DNA from: JAFAXD01 sp963816775 | Lineage (GTDB): Bacteria; Pseudomonadota; Alphaproteobacteria; Rhizobiales; Xanthobacteraceae | DNA length: 64,000 nt | Direction of reading: 5' to 3' | NCBI GenBank assembly: GCA_963816775.1 | Contig: CAWFLX010000038.1 | Location: forward strand, 1-64,000 | Part shown: piece by piece, positions 51,851 to 61,470 of the stretch | Layout of the letters: each line of letters opens with the position of its first letter | How positions within the stretch are numbered: the stretch's first letter is position 1 | Translations under genes and position numbers: made by a program | Notes under the pieces: generated by a model | Seen by the model: the letters and a program-made list of their open reading frames with translations, nothing else | Database searches by the model: none | Told to the model about the DNA's origin: nothing

Positions 51851-52571
51851 CATCACCATCGCGGGGATCAACGCCGCCTACGGGCATGTGCGCGTGCTCG
51901 AGGACGTGTCGCTGACCGTCGGCGGCGGCGAAACGGTGGTGCTGCTCGGGACCAACGGCAACGGCAAGTCGACCCTGATGAAGAGCATCATCGGGATAGT
52001 GCGTCCGACCGCGGGCAAAATCGAAGTCGAGATCGACGGCGAGCGCCACGACCTGATCGGGCGTTCCACCGAAGAGATCGTCGACCTCGGCATTGCGCTG
52101 GTACCGGAAGGGCGCCGGCTGTTTCCCCGGCTGACCGTGCACGAAAACCTTCTGCTTGGCGCGTTCCGCAAGAAGGCGCGCGCGCACATCAAGGAGAATC
52201 TCACCTTCTGTTTCGAATGCTTCCCGCGGCTGGCGGAGCGACGGGCGCAGCTTGCCGGGAGCATGAGCGGCGGTGAGCAGCAGATGTTGGCGCTGGCGCG
52301 CGCGCTGATGCTGGCGCCGCGCATTCTCTTGATCGACGAACCCTCGGTCGGGCTCGCGCCGGTGCTGGTCAGCCGCACCATCGACAAGATCAAGGAGCTC
52401 AAGGACCAATACAAACTTACGGTTCTCATGGCCGAGCAGAACTTCCCCCAGGCCTTGCGCATCGCCGACCGCGGCTACGTCATCGTGCACGGTAAGATCG
52501 CGTTCGAAGGCCGTTCTGCTGACGAGCTCAACAACAACGAATTGATCAGAAAATTTTACCTCGGCTTGTGA
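51840..52571 (+). CDS. livF: ABC transporter ATP-binding protein LivF
   Basis: 243 residues. Walker A GTNGNGKST, LVPEGRRLFPRLTVHENLLLG typical of LivF, signature MSGGEQQMLALARALM, Walker B ILLIDEPSVGLAP and switch region MAEQNF (Gln in place of His, the LivF norm). The start is a TTG inside the livG end (MANSITI). It is the last gene of the operon; the binding protein gene is on the opposite strand downstream. Confidence 0.9.
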   Translation: MANSITIAGINAAYGHVRVLEDVSLTVGGGETVVLLGTNGNGKSTLMKSIIGIVRPTAGKIEVEIDGERHDLIGRSTEEIVDLGIALVPEGRRLFPRLTVHENLLLGAFRKKARAHIKENLTFCFECFPRLAERRAQLAGSMSGGEQQMLALARALMLAPRILLIDEPSVGLAPVLVSRTIDKIKELKDQYKLTVLMAEQNFPQALRIADRGYVIVHGKIAFEGRSADELNNNELIRKFYLGL

Positions 52572-52660
52572 TCCGCGGTGCGGAGCGGGCGCAGCAAGCG
52601 CTTTTGGGTTTCACCGGCTTGGCAGCGTTGTGTCACGCGGACCCAATCCCGCCGCCGCAC

Positions 52661-52692
52661 CCATAGATGCCATATTCCTCCATAGATGCCAT
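52661..52692. repeat. 13-bp direct repeat downstream of livF
   Basis: CCATAGATGCCAT occurs at 52661-52673 and 52680-52692, 19 bases apart start to start, in the 234-base gap between livF and the terminator of the binding-protein gene. No role is evident. Confidence 0.4.
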
Positions 52693-52745
52693 TGCCACGA
52701 CGGATGCATCGTGAACCTCACACACCCCCGTCATTTGACCTAGCT

Positions 52746-52779
52746 AAAAGAAAAAGCGCCGCGCAAGTGGCGCGGCGCT
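52746..52779 (-). terminator. Intrinsic terminator of the binding-protein gene
   Basis: On the minus strand AGCGCCGCGC and GCGCGGCGCT form a perfect 10-bp stem with a 5-base loop, followed directly by TTTTTCTTTT. It starts about 26 bases after the stop codon of the binding-protein gene. Confidence 0.88.
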
Positions 52780-52805
52780 CCGCCGAACCCGGCGTCGGCG
52801 TTGTT

Positions 52806-54062
52806 CTACATCTTGGCCTTTTCGTACGGGTAGATCACATTTCCGGTCTTGTAGTCGCTTGGCGTCAGGACGGTCTGATAGTCCATGCCCCGCCACGTCT
52901 CGAGCCCGGCGCCGGGCTTGATGTCGTGATACTGCACCTGCAGCATGCGGGACTTGTCCCATTCGCCGCCCTTGCCGAACTTCACGTCGCCCATGATGGT
53001 CTTGAACGTCGTCTTGCCGAGGTATTCGGCGAGCTTGTCGTCGTTGAGGCTCTTGGTTGCCTGGATCGCGTCGGCCAGGACCTGAATATAGGCATAGCCC
53101 CACCCACCGAGATAGTAACCGAGCGGGTCGACGCCTTCGGCGGCGGCGCGGGCCTGGTATTTTTTGAAGAACTCATCGGTGCCGGCGAACGTCAGCTTCT
53201 TGTCGGGAACCCAGGTTTCGTAGTTGACGATGCCGTTGAGCAGCGGGCCGAGCTGGTTTTTGAACGCCGTTGCCTGCAAGCCGACCATGGCGCCACCAAT
53301 CATCTTCGGCTTGAACCCGACCTCGTTGACGGCCTTGACCATGCCCACCGAGTTGAGCGGGTAGGAACAGACCACGACGATGTCCGGATTGGCTGCCTGG
53401 AGCGCGCGCACGATCGGGGTGAAGTCGGTCGTCGAGGGCGGGTAGGTTTTGTCATAGACGATCTTGAAGCCGTACTTCTTGGCGTTCCCGCGCGCACCCT
53501 CGCACGCGTTGTTGGAGAATTCCGCGTCCGCCGCCACCAGCGCCGCGGTCTGCGGTTTCGGATTCTGCGCTGCGGCGACCTGAAAGAAGCCGTCCGTGAA
53601 CGCCGCCTTGGTATCGGGTCCGGTCGGCAGGAATGCGAAGTATTTCGGATATTGAAAATCGTGGTTCACATCGAGCCCGAACAGCGTGATGAAGGTCTTG
53701 CCCTTCTGCATCACCACGGGCATCGCCGGCGCCATCATGTTGGTCGCATAGGGACCGAGAACGAGGTCGACCTTGTCGACGTCGAGGAGCTTCGTGTAGA
53801 TGCCCGGCACGGTCGATGGATTTGATTGATCATCGTAATAGACGAGCTTGACGGGTCGCCCGAGCAGACCGCCTTTGGCGTTGGTCTCTTCCTCCCAAAT
53901 CTTCATGCCGAGCAGCGCCTGCTTGCCGTTGGCAGCGAGCGGGCCGGTCAGCGCCATGCCGAACCCGATCTTGATCGGCTCGCCGGACTGCGCGGCCGCG
54001 CCGCTTGTCATCGCCGCCGCCGCTACGAGCGCGAGCAGGCAAGCTCCAATGCGTTTGAGCAT
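52806..54062 (-). CDS. Periplasmic substrate-binding protein of the LivHMGF importer
   Basis: 418 residues. Signal peptide about 1-24 (GACLLALVAAAAMTSGAAA). The mature part is a type I periplasmic binding fold: PIKIGFGMALTGPLAANGKQ, VKLVYYDDQSNPSTV, LVLGPYATNMMAPAMPVV. It belongs to the Leu/Ile/Val or amide-binding clade and probably supplies the convergently encoded LivHMGF. Start 54062 has GGAGGAA. Transcribed alone and ended by a strong terminator. Confidence 0.9.
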   Translation of the reverse strand: MLKRIGACLLALVAAAAMTSGAAAQSGEPIKIGFGMALTGPLAANGKQALLGMKIWEEETNAKGGLLGRPVKLVYYDDQSNPSTVPGIYTKLLDVDKVDLVLGPYATNMMAPAMPVVMQKGKTFITLFGLDVNHDFQYPKYFAFLPTGPDTKAAFTDGFFQVAAAQNPKPQTAALVAADAEFSNNACEGARGNAKKYGFKIVYDKTYPPSTTDFTPIVRALQAANPDIVVVCSYPLNSVGMVKAVNEVGFKPKMIGGAMVGLQATAFKNQLGPLLNGIVNYETWVPDKKLTFAGTDEFFKKYQARAAAEGVDPLGYYLGGWGYAYIQVLADAIQATKSLNDDKLAEYLGKTTFKTIMGDVKFGKGGEWDKSRMLQVQYHDIKPGAGLETWRGMDYQTVLTPSDYKTGNVIYPYEKAKM

Positions 54063-54283
54063 TAAGGGTTCCTCCCAGTGTGATGTTCGTTGCGGCATCT
54101 TATGCGCAATCCGCGCCGGCACGCCAGAGCCAGCTACCGGCCGATTCAGGCCCTGGCAGCCCTTTCGGGCGTTTTGCCGCGGCCATCCTGGACAGGGCCA
54201 GGACCTTGGACGACACTGCCCGCGGGGCGACACTAGCCGCCGACACGAGATCGCCGGCGCAAGATGGCCAGAGGGAGGACGAG

Positions 54284-55272
54284 GTGAGCATTTTCAGCAG
54301 ACGCAGTTTCGTGTTGGGCTCAGGGCCGCCGCTGCCCTATTGGCCGGCCGCTCCTTTGCGCAAGACGCCTACCCGACGCGTACGATCACCGTGATCAACC
54401 CGTTTCCGCCGGGCGGAGCATCCGATGTCGTGTCGCGTCCGCTGGTGGCGGCCATGGAACCGATCGTCAAGCAGCCGGTCATCATCGAGACCAAGGCCGG
54501 CGCGGCCGGCGCGATCGGCGCGCAATTTGCCGCCAACGCCAAACCGGACGGCTACACGTTGCTGTCGCACATCACGTCGATCTCCGGCTTTGCCGAGGTC
54601 GATCGGCTGTTCGGCCGCCAGCCAAAGTTCACCAACGCCGATTTCATTCCGCTTGCCCGCGTCGTCGCCGATCCGTGCGTGATCATCGTCAACGATCAGC
54701 AAAAGTGGACCTCGCTGAAGGATTTCATCGACGATGCCAAAGCTCATCCCAATCAGATCATCTACTCGTCGTCGGGCCTCTACGGCGCACTGCATATCCC
54801 GATGGCGTTGTTTGCGAAGGCGGCGGGCGACCTCAAGCTGCGCCATCTACCGACGGCCGGCGGCGGGCCCGCACTGACCGCGCTCCTCGGCAATAACTCG
54901 CAGGCTCTGGCCTCGTCGGTCTCCGCCTGCCTGTCGCAGATCAAAGCCGGCAAGGCGCGCGCACTGGCCTCGTTCGGAGGCGAGCGCTCGAAGGCACTGC
55001 CCGAGGTGCCGACCCTCAAAGAGCTCGGCTTCAATGTCGAGTATTACCTGTGGGTCGGCATGTTTGCCCCCAAGGGCACCCCTGACGCAGTTGTCAGCAA
55101 ACTGCGCACTGTCCTCAGCGAGGCCGCGCATACCAACTCCTTCAAAGCCGCGCTGGTTAATCTTGGGCAGGACCTCGCCTATCTCGATCAGCCGGAATTC
55201 GCGAAGTTCTGGGACGCGGACGCCCAGCGCATTCAGGACGCCGTGCGCCAGATCGGCAAGGTTGAGGGATGA
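54284..55272 (+). pseudogene. Bug-family TctC receptor with a frameshift in the signal peptide
   Basis: Translation should begin at the GTG at 54284 after GAGGGAGGAC, giving SIFSRRSFVLG, the start of a twin-arginine-like signal. The continuation RAAAALLAGRSFAQ and the mature receptor (PTRTITVINPFPPGGASD, IYSSSGLYGALH) lie in another frame. One base is missing near 54318-54322, within a run of Gs. The receptor body is otherwise intact. It binds a carboxylate for the TctAB carrier encoded next. It may be a real null allele or a base-call error. Confidence 0.78.
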
Positions 55273-55300
55273 TCGCAGGCGGTGCTGCGGAGTGCCGAGC

Positions 55301-55744
55301 GTGATCGTGCGCACGGATCACGTGGCGGGCGCGGCGGCGATCATTCTCGGTTTGCTGGTTTTTGCTCTCTCGGGCGATCTGCCGTTCGGCAGCCTGTCGT
55401 TTCCAGGCGCCGGCATGTGGCCCAAGCTGATCTGCGTTCTCATGATCGCGCTGGGCATCCTTCTGCTGGCGCGCGCGGGCGCCAGCGGCCCGGTCGCCGA
55501 AATCGATTGGAGTAATCTGCGGCACGCCGCGATCGTCACTGCCGCGACCGCGGCGGCGATCGCGCTCTACCCGACCCTGGGTTTCATCGTATCAATCGGT
55601 CTTCTGCTCGCCGGCCTAACCCTGCTCGAGCGCGGCAGACCGGTATTCGCCGCGATTTACGGGATCAGCATCAGCGTTGCGGTCTACGCGCTCTTTACGG
55701 TCTTGCTGAAGTCTCCGCTCGAACGCGGGCTAATTGGATTTTAG
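55301..55744 (+). CDS. tctB: Tripartite tricarboxylate transporter small membrane subunit (TctB)
   Basis: 147 residues with four hydrophobic helices (ILGLLVFALSGDLPFG, MWPKLICVLMIALGILLLA, IALYPTLGFIVSIGLLLAG and a C-terminal one ending VLLKSPLERGLIGF). This is the TctB pattern. It starts at a GTG 28 bases after the receptor stop and ends almost on the TctA start. It forms the membrane complex with TctA, driven by ion gradients. Confidence 0.85.
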   Translation: MIVRTDHVAGAAAIILGLLVFALSGDLPFGSLSFPGAGMWPKLICVLMIALGILLLARAGASGPVAEIDWSNLRHAAIVTAATAAAIALYPTLGFIVSIGLLLAGLTLLERGRPVFAAIYGISISVAVYALFTVLLKSPLERGLIGF

Positions 55745-55745
55745 C

Positions 55746-57268
55746 GTGGAAGGAACCATCGACAGCCTGCTGCTTGGCTTCTCGGTCGCGTTCCGACCCG
55801 ACGTCTTGTGGTACGCGTTCGTCGGCTGCCTTGTCGGCACGCTGGTCGGCGTGCTGCCGGGCATCGGCCCGCTCGCGGGAATCAGCATCTTGCTGCCGGC
55901 AACATTCGGGCTCGATGCCACCAAGGCCGTGATCATGCTGGCGGGGATCTATTACGGCTCGCAATACGGCGGCTCGACCACCTCGATCTTGATGCGGATA
56001 CCGGGCGAAGCCTCCTCAGTCATGACCTGTATCGATGGCTACGCCATGGCCCAGAAGGGTCGCGCCGGCGCAGCGCTCAGTATCGCGGCGGTCGGCTCGT
56101 GGATCGCCGGCACGTTCGGCGTTGTGGTCCTGACCTTGATCGCACCGCCGCTCGCCGGATTTGCGCTGCGCTTCGGCCCCCCCGAATATACGGCCCTGCT
56201 GGTGCTCGGTCTGATCTTCCTGGCCTACATGTCGTCGACCGCACTGCCGCGCACCTTGTTGATGGCAGCCGTCGGCCTCCTGCTCGGGACGGTCGGTATC
56301 GACAACATGACGGGCCATTTTCGCTACGCGTTCGACATCCCGGAACTCGGCGACGGCATCGGCATCGTGCCGGTCGCGGTAGGGTTGTTCGGCCTGGGCG
56401 AGATCCTGTCGACCCCGAGCGCAACCGTGATCGGCAAGGTGATCGCGCCGAAACTGCGCGAGCTCCTCCCGAGCCGAACGGAATGGCGTCAATCGGCGAT
56501 GCCGATCGCGCGCGGATCGGTGCTCGGGTTCCTGGTCGGGCTAACGCCGGGCTCCGCGCACATTATTTCAAGCTTTCTCTCCTACGCGGTGGAGCGGCGC
56601 CTCTCCAAGCATCCGGAGGAATTCGGCCACGGCGCTGTCGCTGGCGTCGCCGGACCGGAGTCCGCCAACAACGCCGCCTCGACCGGCGCGTTCGTGCCGA
56701 TGCTAGCGCTCGGGTTGCCGACCGGACCGGTGACCGCGGTCTTGATGGCGGCACTCCTGATCCACGGCATTCCGCCCGGCCCGACGTTGGTCAACGATCA
56801 CCCCGACTGTTCTGGGGCTTTGTCGCGTCCATGTATGTGGGCAACCTGATGCTGCTTGCGCTCAACCTGCCGCTGGTTGGCGTGTTCGTGAACGTCTTGC
56901 GGATCCCCTATGCCTATCTCTATCCGCTGGTCATCATGTTCTGCATCGTCGGCGTCTACGTGGTGAACAGCTCGATCGTCGACGTGTGGATCATGCTGGC
57001 GATGGGCGTGCTCGGCTATCTGTTGCGCAAGTTCGGTCTCGACCCGGCTCCCCTGGTCTTGGGTCTGGTGATCTCACCGATATTTGAGATGAGCCTGCGC
57101 CAATCGCTGATCATGTCGAACGGCAACTGGACGATCTTCTTCACCCGGCCGATCGCCCTCGTGCTGATGATCATCGGCGCTGGCTTGCTGGTGTGGTCGG
57201 CGCTCGCGTTCGTTCGTAAGCGGCGGGATTGGCGCAGCCAGCTCGCCGAGGTCGAAGCGAGCGAGTGA
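55746..57268 (+). pseudogene. tctA: Tripartite tricarboxylate transporter large membrane subunit (TctA) with a frameshift
   Basis: The full protein would be about 507 residues, as usual for TctA. The first frame runs to about 56805 and shows VGVLPGIGPLAGISILLP, YYGSQYGGSTTSIL, and GLTPGSAHIIS, the conserved TctA loops. The second frame takes over at LFWGFVASMYVGN and runs to 57268. One C is missing at 56806-56810, where restoring it turns the sequence into NDHPDLFWGF. As written, translation would stop at 56849 with 371 residues and lose the last four or so helices. Start at GTG 55746; a TTG at 55734 is an alternative. Confidence 0.82.
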
Positions 57269-57293
57269 AGCTAGCGGCCCAGTAGAACAAGCT

Positions 57294-57911
57294 TCAGGCC
57301 GCGAGCCCACCCTTGGTTTCGACGAAGCGCGCAATCTCGGCGACGCCCTGGCCATCGCGCAAGTTCGTCATCACGAACGGGCGCGCCGCGCGCATGCGGC
57401 GGGCGTCGCGTTCCATCACCTCGAGCGAGGCCCCGACATAAGGCGCGAGATCGATCTTGTTGATGACCAGGAGATCGGAACGGGTGATGCCAGGCCCGCC
57501 CTTGGATGGAATCTTGTCGCCAGCCGCGACGTCAATCACATAGAGCGTGAGGTCAGCAAGTTCGGGCGAGAACGTGGCCGCCAGATTATCGCCGCCGGAT
57601 TCGATCAGGATCAGATCGAGATTCGGAAATTTCCGACGCATGTCCGCGACCGCGGCGAGATTGATCGAGGCGTCCTCACGGATCGCGGTATGCGGGCATC
57701 CTCCGGTCTCAACCCCTGCAATGCGCTCCGGCGCGAGCGCGCCCGAGCGCACCAGGAATTCGGCATCCCACTTGGTGTAGATGTCGTTGGTGATGGCGGC
57801 GATCTCGTAGCGATGGCGCAGGTGCTTGCAGAGCGCGTCCATCAGCGCGGTCTTGCCGGAGCCGACCGGACCACCGACGCCGACGCGCAACGGGCCATGC
57901 GGGCTTTTCAT
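57294..57911 (-). CDS. ureG: Urease accessory GTPase UreG
   Basis: 205 residues. P-loop GGPVGSGKTAL, the NDIYTKWDAEFL switch, the CPH nickel site in GVETGGCPHTAIR, and VINKIDLAPYVG for guanine recognition. UreG hydrolyses GTP to deliver Ni2+ to apo-urease with UreF, UreD and UreE. It is the last gene of the ure operon on this strand, two bases after ureF, and is convergent with the tripartite transporter. Confidence 0.97.
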   Translation of the reverse strand: MKSPHGPLRVGVGGPVGSGKTALMDALCKHLRHRYEIAAITNDIYTKWDAEFLVRSGALAPERIAGVETGGCPHTAIREDASINLAAVADMRRKFPNLDLILIESGGDNLAATFSPELADLTLYVIDVAAGDKIPSKGGPGITRSDLLVINKIDLAPYVGASLEVMERDARRMRAARPFVMTNLRDGQGVAEIARFVETKGGLAA

Positions 57912-57913
57912 CG

Positions 57914-58630
57914 TCAGCTCCTGAACAGCCGCGTGTATTGCGTCTCGTGCCGCATGCTGGCGATGTCGGCTCGAAATACGGCGGCGCCAACATCATCGAG
58001 CGGCGTTGCGAGCGCCCGCGTGGCGGTGTCCGCGATGACCGGCGCCAGTGCCGCCACGACGCGCTGCCCGTCGGTCTGCCCGAGCGGAACGAGCCGCACG
58101 CCGGCCGACACCAGATTGGCCGTCACGGCGTGCAGGTAGGCATGCAGCGCCGGCGCGACCGCAATACCGTGCCCTGCCGCCGCGACCGCAACCGCGACCG
58201 GATACGCGATAGAGTTTGGCCAAACGGAACGCAGCGTTTTGAGCGCTGTGCATGGCCACGCGGCGAGCGTCGTATCGATGAAGGCGCGGCCCTGGGCTGT
58301 TGTTTCGAGCTGGCGTTCGGCTGATGGCGCAAATGCAGACGCGAGCTCGGCCACCGTGCTTAACATATTATCGTCCTGCGCACGCACGGCCGCATGGGCA
58401 TGCACGAAAAATACGCCGTCGCAGAAGCCGCCACCGCACGCGATGAGCGCGCGTAGCCAACCCTGAAGGGTGTCGGCGTCATTAATGTCGCCTGCCTCCA
58501 CAGCCCATTCGAGCCCGCTCGAGTATGAGAACGCGCCAACCGGATAGGCTGGCGAAAGCCACGACATCAGGCGATAAAGCGCAGCCGGATCGCACGCCTG
58601 CGTGTCCCGAATTCTCTCCCTACCCGCCAT
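57914..58630 (-). CDS. ureF: Urease accessory protein UreF
   Basis: 238 residues, helical. The UreF signature LMSWLSPAYPVGAFSYSSGLEWAVE (in parts) is near the N-terminus, and the C-terminus has VRLVPLGQTDGQRVVAAL, the region that contacts UreG. It acts as activator between UreD and UreG. Start at 58630; its first 11 bases overlap ureE. It is followed by ureG with a 2-base gap. Confidence 0.94.
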   Translation of the reverse strand: MAGRERIRDTQACDPAALYRLMSWLSPAYPVGAFSYSSGLEWAVEAGDINDADTLQGWLRALIACGGGFCDGVFFVHAHAAVRAQDDNMLSTVAELASAFAPSAERQLETTAQGRAFIDTTLAAWPCTALKTLRSVWPNSIAYPVAVAVAAAGHGIAVAPALHAYLHAVTANLVSAGVRLVPLGQTDGQRVVAALAPVIADTATRALATPLDDVGAAVFRADIASMRHETQYTRLFRS

Positions 58631-59120
58631 GGTGATCGGCTCCTTGGTCGGACGGTGCGCCCGCCTCAGGATCAAACGGCGCGTCGACCGGCGTCAGCGC
58701 CGCTCCCATCTGGCGCAGCATGGCTTCGAGCACGTGGTCGCGGCGAATACGCAGCTTTTGCTCCGTCACTTGCAAGGCGGCGTGGCGATTGCCGATGTGC
58801 CAGGCGAATCGCATCAGATCGAACGCGCTGCTGGCGGCGATTTCGGTTAGTCCCTCGGCGATTCCCCGTACCGCCACGATAGACCCGTCGTCGAGCACAA
58901 GGCCGTCGCCGTCGCGCAGCGTCGCCGGGTTTTCGAGATCGAGCAGGAACGTCGTGCCCTTCTCTCCGGCGAGCACGATTCGCCGACGCTGGCGGTCGTT
59001 GGCATCGAGAACCACACAATCGATGGCTTCGACGGCGTTCCACGCACCGGCAGGCCTGATCTCGGTTCCGCGCCTCAACTGCGCCAACACTGCTCGAAGT
59101 CCCGCGCCGACGTCTTGCAA
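58620..59120 (-). CDS. ureE: Urease accessory metallochaperone UreE
   Basis: 166 residues. The N-terminal peptide-binding domain has VLDANDRQRRRIVLAGEKGTTF, and the Ni-binding C-terminal domain has FAWHIGNRHAALQV, including the conserved His. The tail ends in DQGADHHGG, a short His-containing Ni-binding end. The start appears to be a TTG at 59120; no ATG is available. It follows ureC by one base, an order (C, E, F, G) common in Rhizobiales. Confidence 0.92.
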   Translation of the reverse strand: MQDVGAGLRAVLAQLRRGTEIRPAGAWNAVEAIDCVVLDANDRQRRRIVLAGEKGTTFLLDLENPATLRDGDGLVLDDGSIVAVRGIAEGLTEIAASSAFDLMRFAWHIGNRHAALQVTEQKLRIRRDHVLEAMLRQMGAALTPVDAPFDPEAGAPSDQGADHHGG

Positions 59121-59121
59121 T

Positions 59122-60831
59122 CTAGAACAAAAAGTACCGCTGTGCCATCGGCAGCACGTGAGCGGGCTCGCAGGTCAACAACTCGCCATCGGCGGTGACC
59201 TCATAGGTTTCGGGGTCGACCTTGATGTCCGGTGTCGCGTCGTTGTGGATCATGTTCTTCTTGGAAATCTTGCGGGTGCCTTGCACCGCCACGAGCTGTT
59301 TCTGAATGCCGAGCTTGCGGCCTATCCCCGCCGCGACCGCGGCCTTGGAGGCGAAGACGACCGACGATGCGGTGAGCGAGCGCCCGAACGCTGCAAACAT
59401 CGGGCGATAGTGCACCGGCTGGGGCGTCGGGATCGACGCGTTGGGATCGCCCATGGGAGCGGCAACGATCGAACCGCCCTTGATGATCAGATCGGGCTTG
59501 ACCCCGAAGAACGCCGGCGACCACAGCACCAGATCGGCGAGCTTGCCCTTCTCGACCGAGCCGATGATCTTCGAGACGCCGTGCGCGATCGCCGGGTTGA
59601 TGGTGTATTTCGCGACGTAGCGCTTGACGCGGACGTTGTCGTTGTCGCCTTTTTCCTCGCGCAGGCGGCCGCGCTGCTTTTTCATTTTGTCAGCCGTCTG
59701 CCAGGTGCGGATGATCACCTCGCCCAGTCGCCCCATGGCCTGGCTGTCGGACGACATCATCGACAGCGCGCCGAGGTCGTGCAGGATATCTTCGGCGGCG
59801 ATTGTTTCCTTGCGGATGCGGCTTTCGGCAAACGCCAGATCCTCGGCGATCATTGGATCGAGGTGATGGCACACCATCAGCATGTCGAGGTGTTCATCAA
59901 TGGTGTTACGGGTGAACGGACGCGTCGGGTTGGTGGACGACGGCAGCACGTTTGCGAGACCGGCAACCTTGATGATGTCGGGCGCATGGCCGCCGCCGGC
60001 ACCTTCGGTATGGAACGCGTGAATGGTGCGTCCCTTGAACGCCGCGATCGTGTCCTCGACGAAGCCGGATTCATTGAGCGTGTCGGTGTGGATCATCACC
60101 TGAATGTCGTGGTCGTCCGCGACCGACAGGCAGCAGTCAATCGCGGCCGGGGTCGTGCCCCAGTCTTCGTGCAGCTTGAGTGCGCAGGCGCCGGCCTTGA
60201 CCATTTCCTCCAGCGCTGCCGGACGCGACGCATTGCCCTTGCCGGCGAAGCCCAGGTTCACAGGGAAGCCGTCAGCAGCCTGGATCATCCGCGCGATGTG
60301 CCAAGGACCTGGCGTGCAGGTGGTAGCGTTGGTGCCGGCCGCCGGTCCGGTGCCACCGCCCAGCATCGAGGTGACGCCTGACATCAGGGCTTCATCCACC
60401 TGCTGTGGGCAGATGAAATGGATGTGGGTGTCGAAGCCGCCGGCGGTGAGGATCTTGCCCTCGCCGGCGATCGCCTCCGTGCCGGGCCCGATGACGATGT
60501 TCACGTTCGGCTGGATGTCGGGATTGCCGGCCTTGCCGATAGCGAAGACCTTGCCATCCTTGATGCCTACGTCGGCCTTCACGATCCCCCAATGATCGAG
60601 GATGAGGGCATTGGTGATGACGGTGTCGACCGCGCCTTGCCGGTTGGTGAGTTGGCTTTGGCCCATGCCGTCGCGGATCACCTTGCCACCGCCGAATTTC
60701 ACCTCCTCCCCGTAGGTGGTGAAATCCTTTTCGACCTCGATGATCAGATCGGTATCGGCAAGCCGCACCCGGTCGCCGGTCGTCGGACCGAACATCTCGG
60801 CGTAGAAGCTGCGCTGCATCGCGTGCGGCAT
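59122..60831 (-). CDS. ureC: Urease subunit alpha (catalytic)
   Basis: 569 residues, full length. Ni ligands and active-site residues are visible: His136 and His138 in DTHIHF, carbamylated Lys219 in CALKLHEDWG, His248, His274, the flap Cys321 and His322 in MVCHHLDP, and Asp362 in SSDSQAMGR. It hydrolyses urea to ammonia and carbamate. It lies between ureB and ureE on the minus strand. All catalytic positions are intact. Confidence 0.98.
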   Translation of the reverse strand: MPHAMQRSFYAEMFGPTTGDRVRLADTDLIIEVEKDFTTYGEEVKFGGGKVIRDGMGQSQLTNRQGAVDTVITNALILDHWGIVKADVGIKDGKVFAIGKAGNPDIQPNVNIVIGPGTEAIAGEGKILTAGGFDTHIHFICPQQVDEALMSGVTSMLGGGTGPAAGTNATTCTPGPWHIARMIQAADGFPVNLGFAGKGNASRPAALEEMVKAGACALKLHEDWGTTPAAIDCCLSVADDHDIQVMIHTDTLNESGFVEDTIAAFKGRTIHAFHTEGAGGGHAPDIIKVAGLANVLPSSTNPTRPFTRNTIDEHLDMLMVCHHLDPMIAEDLAFAESRIRKETIAAEDILHDLGALSMMSSDSQAMGRLGEVIIRTWQTADKMKKQRGRLREEKGDNDNVRVKRYVAKYTINPAIAHGVSKIIGSVEKGKLADLVLWSPAFFGVKPDLIIKGGSIVAAPMGDPNASIPTPQPVHYRPMFAAFGRSLTASSVVFASKAAVAAGIGRKLGIQKQLVAVQGTRKISKKNMIHNDATPDIKVDPETYEVTADGELLTCEPAHVLPMAQRYFLF

Positions 60832-60839
60832 GACCGACC

Positions 60840-61145
60840 TCAGAGCTTGCCCATGATGTCTTGCCGGAATCCGTAGACGGTACGCTTGCCGGCGAGCGCA
60901 ACGAGGGTGACACTGCGCGTCTGGCCGGGCTCGAATCGCACCGCCGTGCCGGCCGGAATGTCGAGCCGCATGCCGCGCGCCTTCTTGCGATCGAACGAGA
61001 GCGCCGGATTGGTCTCAAAGAAATGATAGTGGGAGCCTACCTGGATCGGCCGGTCGCCGGTGTTGGCGACCCTCAACGTTACCAATTTGCGGCCCTTGTT
61101 GAGCTCGATCTCACCGTCCTTGATGAAGAACTCGCCGGGGATCAT
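60840..61145 (-). CDS. ureB: Urease subunit beta
   Basis: 101 residues, the usual stand-alone length. It begins MIPGEFFIKDGEIELN and contains VGSHYHFFETN and GMRLDIPAGTAVRFEPGQ, the family signatures. It wraps the UreC subunit in the (ABC)3 trimer. Nine bases separate it from ureC and 15 from ureA, so all are on one message. Confidence 0.97.
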   Translation of the reverse strand: MIPGEFFIKDGEIELNKGRKLVTLRVANTGDRPIQVGSHYHFFETNPALSFDRKKARGMRLDIPAGTAVRFEPGQTRSVTLVALAGKRTVYGFRQDIMGKL

Positions 61146-61160
61146 GTGAAACCTCGCGGG

Positions 61161-61463
61161 CTAACGGATCGGCTCGTGCACGGTGACGAGCTTGGTGCCA
61201 TCCGGGAACGTGGCTTCGACCTGGATTTCTGGAATCATCTCGGCGATGCCGTCCATGACCTGCGCGCGGGTGAGCACGTGGGCGCCAGCCTCCATCAGGT
61301 CGGCGACGGTGCGGCCGTCGCGCGCCCCTTCCAGAATGAAATCGCTGATCAACGCAACCGACTCCGGATGATTGAGCTTCACGCCGCGCTCGAGCCGGCG
61401 GCGCGCCACCATGGCGGCCATGGCGATCAGCAGCTTGTCCTTTTCGCGCGGAGTGAGATGCAT
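61161..61463 (-). CDS. ureA: Urease subunit gamma
   Basis: 100 residues: MHLTPREKDKLLIAMAAMVA, then GVKLNHPESVALISDFILEGARDG, the conserved gamma-subunit core, and VEATFPDGTKLVTVHEPI at the end. It starts seven bases after the ureD stop. Together with ureB and ureC it gives the three-subunit form of bacterial urease. Confidence 0.97.
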   Translation of the reverse strand: MHLTPREKDKLLIAMAAMVARRRLERGVKLNHPESVALISDFILEGARDGRTVADLMEAGAHVLTRAQVMDGIAEMIPEIQVEATFPDGTKLVTVHEPIR

Positions 61464-61470
61464 GACCCCC

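Noticed and set aside
58720..60381. Plus-strand frame of 553 codons opposite ureE and ureC
   Set aside because: Urease genes are certain on the minus strand; the plus frame is low-complexity shadow.
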